Both the position numbers and the translations under genes were made by a program. This document shows positions 1 through 5,122 of a stretch of DNA of 5,122 nucleotides, one piece after another. This DNA comes from Clostridia bacterium (GTDB lineage: Bacteria; Bacillota_A; Clostridia; Oscillospirales; Acutalibacteraceae): positions 1 through 5,122 of the forward strand of contig JAFYUD010000231.1 in assembly GCA_017549665.1 (NCBI GenBank), in the 5' to 3' direction. The number at the start of each line of letters is the position of its first letter. Position 1 is the first letter of the stretch. The notes below the pieces were generated by a model. That model did not search any database. It saw only the letters and a program-made list of their open reading frames with translations, and was not told the DNA's origin.

Positions 1-708
1 GGCAGACTTGTTCAGCAGTCATATTACGGTACACGTAATTGGGATGAATACACTCCGGGTGAGTATAATAATCAGATATGGAGCTACAATCCCGTACAGG
101 GCGGTAATAAGTACAATGAAAACAGCAAGATAGTTGACTATACTATAACTGATAATATGATTTATATCAAATGTCAGCCTCTTGACTGGGCAAAACCTGC
201 TGATTGTATTTCATCTTCTTATATGGAAGCTTATTATATCATCGATAACGGTATGCTCAATGTTAACTGCCGTTTTGTTGATTTTTCGGGTTACACAGCA
301 ACTGTAAATACTCAGGAATTACCTGCATTCTATTGCGTTGAGCCACTTAATAATTTTGTATATGCTGCCAACGGAGAACTCATATACGAAAAAGATCTTA
401 TATTCTGGCCTGATGCAAATTATCCTACATTTACTTCTGATGAAAAATGGGCAGCTTTTACAGGTGAATTTGATGACAGCTTCAGTATAGGTCTTTATGT
501 GCCTGAAGTGGGTGCTACAAGATTCCTTACAGGTGTATACGAAAGAGGACTTACTGAAACTTCTGATCCTGCTGAAGAAAGTCCCACATCATATATGGCT
601 GTTGTAAAAGAGTTCCTTTTTGAAAGCTTTACTGAGTTTGAATATGAATACTATATCACAACAGGCACTGTTGAAGAAATAAGAAATACATTCTCAACAA
701 TTAAATAA
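1..708 (+). CDS. 3' part of an unrecognised protein gene, probably a carbohydrate-related or surface beta-rich protein
   Basis: The frame is open from the first base to a TAA at 706-708, giving 235 visible residues; the start lies outside the window, so the internal ATG at 157 is not taken as the start. The visible part opens with GRLVQQSYYG (residues 1-10), followed by WSYNPVQGG (residues 27-35). From memory, this pairing of GR-x-V/I-QQSYY with W-x-Y/W-NP-V/I-QGG recurs in uncharacterised bacterial proteins that look like carbohydrate-active or surface proteins; this was not checked by a search. The rest is rich in Tyr, Phe, Trp, Asp and Glu with short alternating hydrophobic stretches, suggesting a soluble beta-rich fold. 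No membrane segment, dockerin or sortase motif is seen in the C-terminal part. The C-terminus is short and acidic, ending IRNTFSTIK. The gene ends 6 bases before a strong hairpin terminator. The coding call is firm; the function is unknown. Confidence 0.85.
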   Translation, partial: GRLVQQSYYGTRNWDEYTPGEYNNQIWSYNPVQGGNKYNENSKIVDYTITDNMIYIKCQPLDWAKPADCISSSYMEAYYIIDNGMLNVNCRFVDFSGYTATVNTQELPAFYCVEPLNNFVYAANGELIYEKDLIFWPDANYPTFTSDEKWAAFTGEFDDSFSIGLYVPEVGATRFLTGVYERGLTETSDPAEESPTSYMAVVKEFLFESFTEFEYEYYITTGTVEEIRNTFSTIK

Positions 709-714
709 AAAATT

Positions 715-745
715 AACAGGACAGCTGAAACTGTCCTGTTTTTTT
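715..745. terminator. Bidirectional intrinsic terminator between convergent genes
   Basis: A perfect 10-bp inverted repeat (AACAGGACAG at 715-724 and CTGTCCTGTT at 731-740) encloses the six-base loop CTGAAA. On the plus strand the stem runs into T741-745; on the minus strand it is followed by AATTTTTTATT, the complement of the A-rich stretch at 702-714. The hairpin starts 6 bases after the plus-strand stop at 706-708 and lies 9 bases beyond the minus-strand stop at 750-752. It is therefore placed to end transcription of both convergent genes. Confidence 0.92.
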
Positions 746-749
746 GCTG

Positions 750-2462
750 TTAAATTTCTCCGTTTGCAATCTTTGCAGCAAGGATTCTGCGGTTTGTCTT
801 GAAATGGAAATATTCTCTCTTTTCAATTTCAATGATTCTGACGGGCTGTTCGTGCTGTTCAAGGCTTGCCTTGATTGCATCTTCAATATCTGCAAGCTTT
901 ATTCCTTTTTCGGGAACAACAAAGAGATAGGGAACAAAGCAGCCTTCATGCTCAGTATCATTAGCTATAACGAAGAAACAGTCCTTGATACCGTCTGTAT
1001 CAATAACCTTATTTTCCATTACTGTAGTGAAAAGGTATCCGCCGCCATGGCGCTTGTTAAGACCTCTGCTGTATACGAAAAGTTCGCCAAGCTCATTCAT
1101 GTAACCGTAGTCGCCTGTGTGTACCCAGATCTTTCCGTCTGCGTGACGCTGAAGAGTCTTTTCAGTGTCAGCTTCTGTACCGTAGCCGATCATGCTTGAA
1201 GGGCCTGATGTGCAGATTTCACCGATTACGCCGTATTCAACCTCATTCTGAGTACCGGGTTCAAATACAGAAATTGTTGTACCTCTCATGGGGATACCAC
1301 CGCCGCAGTTAAGGAAATCCTGATTGGGACGGGGATTTGCAACTGTTGAACCGGCTTCACTCAGACCGTAACACATTGAGAATACAGCAGGAGAGCCATG
1401 CTTTTTAAGGAATGCCTGAATATTTCTGAGCCATTTATTGTGTACAGGCTCTGCACCGCCGCCGATAACGAAAAGATCGTTCATGGGGTAATCTTCGGGG
1501 ATTCTGGGACTGTTCATAAGAATGTCAGCCATCATGGGGATAGCAATCATCTGATTGGGTCTGTATCTCATAAATTCAAGGTCTATATCCTCGGGCTCAC
1601 AGAAGGGATCAAGAATAAGGTAGTTACCCTGAGCAATGTTGTACATAAGAATTGAGTTTACAATCGCTACAAGTGCGGGAGGAAGAAGAGTGTGAAGAAC
1701 TTTGAGTGTAAAACCGATTCCTCCGGGGATAACAAGCTGCGCAAGAACACCGTTCATTGTACGAGCAGTGTGAAGAACCTGCTTTGAGGGACCTGTTGAT
1801 CCGCTTGTGTATGAACAGTAAAGAGGTCTGTCAGGATTTTTTGCAACAGATACATCGTTTTTGATTGCTGAACCGTTTGCAATAAAATCAGCCCATTTGA
1901 TGCTTCTTTCGTCACATGCTGATTTTTCTGTGTAGAACGCCTGTATAGCATTTTCTACATAATCAGGTATTTCACTTTTTACAGCATAAGTGTAGGGGGA
2001 GACAAGAACAAGCTTTTCAAGCTTTGAATTGTCAAAGAAAATCTTTTCTTCTTCTGCAGAAACATAGTCAAAACAGATTGCAACCTTAGCATCTGCGTCG
2101 TTGATAGCAAATGCCTTTTCCATAGGCTCACCGTCGTGACATACGATTGCTGCACCGATTTTTTCAGCTGCAAGAAGAGTGAAGATGAATTCAGGCACTG
2201 CACGGAGAATAACAACGATTTTGTCATTTTCCTTAACACCGATAGCTTTAAGCGCTTTTGCTACCTTGTTTGTTTCTGTAAGAATGTTATCAAGAGTAAA
2301 TGTTTTGCCGTAATACTCGAGAATATTTTTATCCATTGACTCATTATTTTTGATAATGAAATCAGCAAGAGTATCTTCTGAAGGAATAAAATTTCTCATG
2401 GGTTCAGGATAAAACTGAAGCCAGGGTTTTTCAATTGAAGCTTTTCTGATTGAATTGCTCAT
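750..2462 (-). CDS. AMP-binding acyl-CoA synthetase/ligase-like enzyme (ANL superfamily)
   Basis: A 570-residue ANL-superfamily protein. These enzymes activate a carboxylic acid with ATP to an acyl-adenylate and, in acyl-CoA ligases, pass it to CoA. The large N-terminal domain carries the phosphate-binding loop YTSGSTGPSKQV (residues 218-229, Lys227 kept), a GGGAEP turn (334-339) and YGLSEAG (365-371, with the Mg-contacting Glu369). TGD (449-451) and Arg466 correspond to the ribose-binding Asp and hinge-side Arg. The small C-terminal domain ends in FKTNRRIL, where Lys555 aligns with the catalytic lysine of the usual GKxxRR motif although the preceding Gly is Phe. The N-terminal KPWLQFYPE (12-20) is of a type seen in clostridial long-chain acyl-CoA ligases. 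No signal peptide, carrier domain or membrane segment is visible, so it is probably cytoplasmic. The ATG has AAGGAGA (2475-2469) six bases upstream. The substrate is unknown: no pathway gene is adjacent. The family call is strong; acyl-CoA ligase rather than another ANL activity is an inference. Confidence 0.92.
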   Translation of the reverse strand: MSNSIRKASIEKPWLQFYPEPMRNFIPSEDTLADFIIKNNESMDKNILEYYGKTFTLDNILTETNKVAKALKAIGVKENDKIVVILRAVPEFIFTLLAAEKIGAAIVCHDGEPMEKAFAINDADAKVAICFDYVSAEEEKIFFDNSKLEKLVLVSPYTYAVKSEIPDYVENAIQAFYTEKSACDERSIKWADFIANGSAIKNDVSVAKNPDRPLYCSYTSGSTGPSKQVLHTARTMNGVLAQLVIPGGIGFTLKVLHTLLPPALVAIVNSILMYNIAQGNYLILDPFCEPEDIDLEFMRYRPNQMIAIPMMADILMNSPRIPEDYPMNDLFVIGGGAEPVHNKWLRNIQAFLKKHGSPAVFSMCYGLSEAGSTVANPRPNQDFLNCGGGIPMRGTTISVFEPGTQNEVEYGVIGEICTSGPSSMIGYGTEADTEKTLQRHADGKIWVHTGDYGYMNELGELFVYSRGLNKRHGGGYLFTTVMENKVIDTDGIKDCFFVIANDTEHEGCFVPYLFVVPEKGIKLADIEDAIKASLEQHEQPVRIIEIEKREYFHFKTNRRILAAKIANGEI

Positions 2463-2468
2463 TATGTG

Positions 2469-2475
2469 TCTCCTT
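2469..2475 (-). promoter_or_regulatory. Ribosome binding site of the acyl-CoA ligase
   Basis: Read on the minus strand this is AAGGAGA, six bases before the ATG at 2462-2460. It fixes the start at that ATG. Confidence 0.85.
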
Positions 2476-2545
2476 AAATTTATTTAATTATTTACAATAT
2501 GTTAAAATAAGGCTTCGGGATAATAATCCACAAACATACACTGTA

Positions 2546-2574
2546 ATATTATCATACAAGTTTTTTTGTTTCAA
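2546..2574 (-). promoter_or_regulatory. Candidate proximal sigma-A promoter of the acyl-CoA ligase
   Basis: On the minus strand, TTGAAA (2574-2569) is separated by 17 bases from TAATAT (2551-2546). That is 5/6 and 4/6 matches to TTGACA and TATAAT. Transcription would start near 2539, giving a leader of about 75 bases before the ATG. In DNA this AT-rich, chance matches are common, so the call rests on spacing and position. Confidence 0.45.
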
Positions 2575-2580
2575 CATTAA

Positions 2581-2618
2581 GAGCAAATATTAACAGAATG
2601 TTACAACTTAGAGCAAAT
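2581..2618. repeat. Two direct GAGCAAAT repeats, exactly 30 bp apart
   Basis: GAGCAAAT occurs at 2581-2588 and again at 2611-2618 (ATTTGCTC on the strand of the ligase gene), both preceded by a TTA-containing sequence and followed by AT-rich DNA with TAACA. The 30-bp period is close to three helical turns, so a protein could contact both from one face. The copy nearer the gene lies 7 bases upstream of the candidate -35 box at 2574-2569, the usual location for an activator. Between the copies sits TAACA-GAA-TGTTA (2591-2603), a perfect 5-bp inverted repeat. The regulatory role is an inference. Confidence 0.35.
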
Positions 2619-2713
2619 TTATAACACAATTCGCATTATGCATTAAAAAATTCAAAATATTTGTGTTTGAAATTTTCGATATTTGACAAAGTTCGGATTT
2701 TAATTAAAAGAAT

Positions 2714-2852
2714 AAAAAAATGACAGAATACAGGTGGAAACAAAATTTTCAATAACTCGCTGCGTGACTGTCATTTTTATAATCCGGCCCCGAGCCCATT
2801 ACAGTCATTTTTATTGAAACTGAAACGAGAAAAATTCGTCTGCTCAGATTAC
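2714..2852 (-). ncRNA. Candidate small RNA or attenuator leader with alternative hairpins
   Basis: Read leftward, the DNA offers three arms: A, TGACTGT (2807-2801); B, TGACAGTCA (2773-2765); and C, CTGTCA followed by a T-run (2726-2714). A pairs perfectly over 7 bp with the ACAGTCA half of B, enclosing a GC-rich patch. B and C pair over 11 bp (AAAAATGACAG at 2778-2768 with CTGTCATTTTT at 2726-2716), and the second arm runs into more Ts, as in an intrinsic terminator. The two pairings share bases of B and exclude each other. A leftward promoter candidate lies just upstream at 2888-2859, and the ligase gene lies 250 bases downstream. The 41-base loop of the B:C hairpin is large for a terminator, and no known riboswitch class was recognised. 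A dispersed intergenic repeat is a live alternative. Confidence 0.3.
2716..2812. repeat. Short repeat cluster: two direct copies and one inverted copy of a GTCATTTTT unit
   Basis: GTCATTTTTAT occurs at 2770-2780 and at 2804-2814, 34 bp apart. An inverted relative, AAAAATGAC, lies at 2716-2724. The plus strand also contains the perfect odd palindrome TGAC-T-GTCA (2765-2773), and TGACTGT (2765-2771) pairs with ACAGTCA (2801-2807) just before TTTTT (2808-2812). Terminator-like hairpins can therefore be drawn on both strands. This symmetry is typical of small intergenic repeats, but copies elsewhere in the genome cannot be seen from here. Confidence 0.5.
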
Positions 2853-2858
2853 TTTTTC

Positions 2859-2888
2859 ATTTTAATGGAATAATTAGTTGTTTGTCAA
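2859..2888 (-). promoter_or_regulatory. Candidate leftward promoter upstream of the pairing element
   Basis: On the minus strand a consensus TTGACA (2888-2883) is followed after 18 bases by TAAAAT (2864-2859), a 5/6 match to TATAAT. The predicted start near 2852 would drive RNA through the hairpin element and, if not terminated there, into the ligase gene with a leader of about 390 bases. The consensus score is good, but the AT-rich background raises the chance of a coincidental match. Confidence 0.45.
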
Positions 2889-3021
2889 TGTTTTATAGGT
2901 GAAAAATTTGGTATGCAGATATATAAAATTTTGCAGCCTATCTGTGATTTTTACTTTATTTGTAAGAACTTTGTAAAAGGCTTTGTGATAATATTAGAAA
3001 AAAGTATTAATAAAAAAATGT

Positions 3022-3050
3022 TTGTCCTGTAAAGTAATTTGTGTTATAAT
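3022..3050 (+). promoter_or_regulatory. Promoter of the two-component operon
   Basis: TTGTCC (3022-3027, 4/6 match) is spaced 17 bases from a perfect TATAAT (3045-3050), which is preceded by TGT (3042-3044) to form an extended -10. The expected start is near 3057, only about 23 bases before the start codon, so the leader contains little beyond the ribosome binding site. This is the best promoter in the window. Confidence 0.75.
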
Positions 3051-3063
3051 ATAAAGAATTAAA

Positions 3064-3070
3064 AAGGAGA
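3064..3070 (+). promoter_or_regulatory. Ribosome binding site that decides the TTG start of the kinase
   Basis: AAGGAGA lies nine bases before the TTG at 3080-3082. The next in-frame Met is residue 27 or later, inside the first hydrophobic segment, and has no comparable site, so the TTG is preferred. Confidence 0.8.
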
Positions 3071-3079
3071 CTGACTATT

Positions 3080-4918
3080 TTGAAACTTACAAAGATAGAA
3101 AAAAGCAAGCAGAATGTCATATTTGCTTCATTAATATTGTTTTTTGTGCTGGCAGGTGTGATGCTGATTGATGCTGTTGCAAATAATTCACAGTCAGAAT
3201 TTGCAATTATACCTGACATCAAACTTGTGGGTGAATATAAAATTGCAGATGACAAATGGAAGCCAATAGTTGAAGGTGAACATATTTCTTCAACTAAAGG
3301 TGATGTTATGTTGAGAGGTTATCTTGAAATCTTGAATCCTGAAACAAATGAAGCCTTCGGACATATTACAGAAGGTTCATTGATGTCTTTCACATTCAAT
3401 CACATTAACCTTATTTATACCGATAATGGTCAGATAATCGATATTTGTGATGCTGAAAAGCCTGATTTCGGAGAGGATAACTGCGGTAATTCAAGGTTTG
3501 TAATAGAGTATGTTGGTGATGACGGTTATTTTGAAGCTACAATCCGTAATTTTCATAGATACGGAAATGAAAATGCAATTGATGAGCTTCTTTCTTCAAT
3601 GAGGTTGTATGCAGGTGATTATTCAGAAAAAATTGCACTTCGTTCCGGACAAAGTGACAGACTTGTTGCGATAATAATTATAATAGCATCATTCCTTGTT
3701 TTAGGACTTGCGATTTTTTCTTATCTGCTTCATAACGGTGATTTCAGAAATTATCTGTTTGGCGGGTTACTTATACTTACTGCCGGTATATTCTTTCTTT
3801 TTACATCTGAAGCTATATACTATTGGTCTGATATGATTATAGTAAACACTATGCTCAGAGGTATTTCTGCGATGGCATATTTCTTATTCACATTTATGCT
3901 TGTTAAAAGTCAGTTTTCTGAAAAAACAGAACGTGCAGCAGGAATTATTACATTATTGTATGGTGTATTTATAAGTGTATTGATTGCAATTTCACTTTTC
4001 AGTAAAATATATTTTTACGATTTGCTTGGTGTGTGGTCAGCAGGAATTATAGCTTTTTCTGTCAGTTTTATTATTTTATCTCTCATTTCACTTAAATCTG
4101 CTCCCCGAAAGCAAAAAACAGTATTGGTTTTCAGTGTAATGGTTATGACAGCATTACTGCTTGATATTATTGCTGTTTATTTCGGATGGTGGCAGACGGG
4201 TCTTATCTCGAAAATTCTTTTTCTTATCGGTTTTGTTGCTTCTGTTCTTGGTTTTCTTCGGTTTGTTCCTAAAAATATCAAGGCTGCGGAAAAAGCAGAA
4301 CAGCTTGAGAAAGAAAAGATCTGTCTTGACGCACAGCTTGCGCAGAGTCGGATTTCAACTCTTATGAGTCAGATTCATCCTCATTTTATATACAATACAC
4401 TCGGAAGTATAGAACAGCTTTGTGAACTTGAGCCGCCAAAAGCTGCAAAGCTCGTAAATGACTTTGCTAAATATCTCAGAGGTAATTTCAGTGAGCTGGA
4501 TAATCCCAAGCTTATCCGAGTTTCAAAAGAGCTTGAACATACCGAATATTATATCAGTATAGAAAAAGTACGATTTCCTGATATAGAATTTATCGCAGAG
4601 ATGGATTGCTGTGATTTCAGTATTCCTGCGCTTACTGTTCAGCCTATTGTTGAAAATGCTATAAAGCATGGTATTCTGAAAAGACCTGAAGGCGGCACTG
4701 TCAAGGTAAGAATATATGAAACCGATACCAGTTATTGTATAAGTGTAAAGGACAACGGTGTCGGCTTTGTCGTGTCAGAGCTTGGTCAGAAAAATCACAT
4801 CGGACTCAGAAATATCAGAAGCAGACTTGAGGCAATGTGCGCAGGAATTCTTCATATCGAAAGTATAATCGGAGTCGGTACTAAGATTACGGTTGAAATT
4901 CCTAAGGAGGTAAACTGA
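3080..4918 (+). CDS. Membrane sensor histidine kinase, LytS-type kinase core with extracellular domain and seven further membrane spans
   Basis: A 612-residue sensor kinase starting at TTG. A hydrophobic segment (about 12-33, signal anchor or signal peptide) precedes an extracellular domain (about 34-193) containing two cysteines, Cys123 and Cys135, that could form a disulfide. Seven membrane spans follow at roughly 194-218, 224-247, 251-275, 285-306, 311-337, 346-369 and 374-396, resembling the 7TMR-DISM receptor layout. A short charged, probably coiled-coil linker (400-424) leads to the His_kinase (PF06580-type) core: QIHPHFIYN (431-439) with phospho-acceptor His435, the N box VENAIKHG (524-531), the G1 motif DNGVGF (558-563), IGLRNIRSRL (574-583) and GVGT (598-601). 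All catalytic motifs are intact, so it should autophosphorylate and pass phosphate to the regulator encoded next. Its stop TGA shares one base with the regulator's ATG, implying translational coupling. The signal sensed is unknown; the 7TMR-DISM assignment rests on topology, not on clear sequence identity. Confidence 0.93.
   Translation: MKLTKIEKSKQNVIFASLILFFVLAGVMLIDAVANNSQSEFAIIPDIKLVGEYKIADDKWKPIVEGEHISSTKGDVMLRGYLEILNPETNEAFGHITEGSLMSFTFNHINLIYTDNGQIIDICDAEKPDFGEDNCGNSRFVIEYVGDDGYFEATIRNFHRYGNENAIDELLSSMRLYAGDYSEKIALRSGQSDRLVAIIIIIASFLVLGLAIFSYLLHNGDFRNYLFGGLLILTAGIFFLFTSEAIYYWSDMIIVNTMLRGISAMAYFLFTFMLVKSQFSEKTERAAGIITLLYGVFISVLIAISLFSKIYFYDLLGVWSAGIIAFSVSFIILSLISLKSAPRKQKTVLVFSVMVMTALLLDIIAVYFGWWQTGLISKILFLIGFVASVLGFLRFVPKNIKAAEKAEQLEKEKICLDAQLAQSRISTLMSQIHPHFIYNTLGSIEQLCELEPPKAAKLVNDFAKYLRGNFSELDNPKLIRVSKELEHTEYYISIEKVRFPDIEFIAEMDCCDFSIPALTVQPIVENAIKHGILKRPEGGTVKVRIYETDTSYCISVKDNGVGFVVSELGQKNHIGLRNIRSRLEAMCAGILHIESIIGVGTKITVEIPKEVN
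4904..4910 (+). promoter_or_regulatory. Ribosome binding site of the response regulator, inside the kinase gene
   Basis: AAGGAGG lies within the last codons of the kinase (Pro-Lys-Glu-Val) and seven bases before the ATG at 4918-4920. It is the strongest Shine-Dalgarno in the window and supports high regulator translation relative to the TTG-started kinase. Confidence 0.85.
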
Positions 4919-5122
4919 TGATTGCTATAGTTATAGATGATGAACAGCTGATGCTTTATGCGCTTGAAAAAGCTGTCAGGGCATCTGAAGATATCGAATT
5001 GGTTGTAGGTTTTTCTAACTGCGATGATGCTCTCGACTGGATTGAAATAAATGAGCCGGATATTGCATTTCTCGATATCAATATGCGTGGAATAAACGGT
5101 ATCGGTCTTGCGGAAAAAATAA
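4918..5122 (+). CDS. Response regulator, N-terminal part of the receiver domain (runs off the window)
   Basis: Only 68 codons are visible; the gene continues past the window. The sequence begins MIAIVIDDEQ, with the acidic pair Asp7-Asp8 that binds Mg in CheY-like receivers. FLDINMRGINGIGLAEKI (51-68) carries the phospho-acceptor Asp53 and the usual Met-x-Gly loop after it. The output domain is not visible. Regulators paired with LytS-type kinases often carry a LytTR DNA-binding domain, and similar receivers in Clostridia can instead carry AraC-type or BTAD-type outputs, so the type cannot be decided here. The start is fixed by AAGGAGG seven bases upstream and by the one-base TGATG overlap with the kinase stop. 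Its partner is almost certainly the kinase encoded immediately before it. Confidence 0.93.
   Translation, partial: MIAIVIDDEQLMLYALEKAVRASEDIELVVGFSNCDDALDWIEINEPDIAFLDINMRGINGIGLAEKI

Larger units (their letters stand above)
2463..3079. other. Divergent intergenic region, no convincing gene
   Basis: This 617-base stretch separates the divergent ligase and kinase genes. It is very AT-rich except for a short GC-rich patch around 2783-2797. From left to right it holds the ligase ribosome binding site and candidate promoter (2469-2574), the GAGCAAAT repeats (2581-2618), a TTCAAA/TTTGAA inverted repeat (2651-2656 and 2666-2671), the pairing element at 2716-2812, a candidate leftward promoter (2859-2888), two CTTTGT repeats (2969-2974 and 2981-2986), and the kinase promoter and ribosome binding site (3022-3070). 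The only small ORF examined (2913-3032) looks spurious. No tRNA-like structure or CRISPR array was seen. Confidence 0.7.

Noticed and set aside
157..159. An ATG that could start the first gene
   Set aside because: The frame is open and motif-bearing upstream to base 1, and no ribosome binding site precedes this ATG.
744..1199. A 151-residue ORF antisense to the acyl-CoA ligase
   Set aside because: It lies wholly opposite a gene with intact family motifs, has no ribosome binding site, begins inside the terminator-flanking region and gives a low-complexity Ser/Cys/Phe/Val-rich product. It is a shadow frame.
1398..1655. An 85-residue ORF antisense to the ligase
   Set aside because: No ribosome binding site or recognisable domain; it lies opposite the conserved central part of the ligase.
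2683..2688. A perfect plus-strand TTGACA that could be a rightward -35
   Set aside because: No acceptable -10 lies 16-18 bases downstream, only A-rich sequence, so it is not called a promoter.
2913..3032. A 39-codon ORF in the intergenic region, starting MQIYKIL
   Set aside because: Its ribosome binding site is poor (AGGTGA at a ten-base distance), the product is what AT-rich DNA gives by chance (Ile, Phe, Lys), and its end overlaps the -35 of the kinase promoter.
2463..3079. CRISPR array, tRNA or transposon ends in the long intergenic region
   Set aside because: No regularly spaced repeats of CRISPR size, no cloverleaf arms and no transposase remnant or target-site duplication were seen.
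3007..3255. An 82-residue minus-strand ORF overlapping the kinase start
   Set aside because: It is antisense to the kinase signal segment and promoter and has no supporting ribosome binding site or domain.
4161..4367. A 68-residue plus-strand ORF inside the kinase gene
   Set aside because: It is a frame-shifted shadow of the last membrane spans; the Leu/Phe-rich product follows from the underlying hydrophobic codons.

Overview
The window looks like a chromosomal segment of a low-GC Gram-positive anaerobe, most likely a gut Clostridia member of the Ruminococcus/Oscillospiraceae type. This rests on the AT-rich composition, very AT-rich intergenic DNA, strong AGGAG-type ribosome binding sites, a TTG start with a good Shine-Dalgarno, and the protein types. 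The assignment is an inference; there is no rRNA or other marker gene here.

Layout. Positions 1-708 (+) hold the 3' end of an unrecognised gene whose frame is open from base 1. A perfect 10-bp hairpin with T-runs on both sides (715-745) separates it from the convergent gene at 750-2462 (-), a 570-residue ANL-superfamily adenylating enzyme, probably an acyl-CoA ligase. Positions 2463-3079 are a 617-base intergenic region between the divergently transcribed ligase and the sensor kinase. At 3080-4918 (+) lies a 612-residue membrane sensor histidine kinase of the LytS/His_kinase type, with an extracellular domain and seven further membrane spans. It overlaps by one base the start of a response regulator (4918 to the window edge), of which only the first 68 codons are visible.

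How they work together. The kinase and regulator form a translationally coupled two-component operon with its own well-formed promoter (TTGTCC, 17 bp, TATAAT preceded by TG) just upstream. The ligase is a separate leftward unit. Sharing a large divergent control region makes it a possible, but unproven, target of the regulator.

The most interesting part is that intergenic region. Read leftward it has a candidate promoter (TTGACA, 18 bp, TAAAAT). About 45 bases downstream of the predicted start come three short arms, of which the middle one can pair with either the first or the last; the last pairing ends in a T-run. This is the layout of a transcription attenuator or of a small RNA with a terminator. 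The competing explanation is a short dispersed intergenic repeat, because the element is nearly symmetrical on both strands. Nothing in the window proves a wholly new system.
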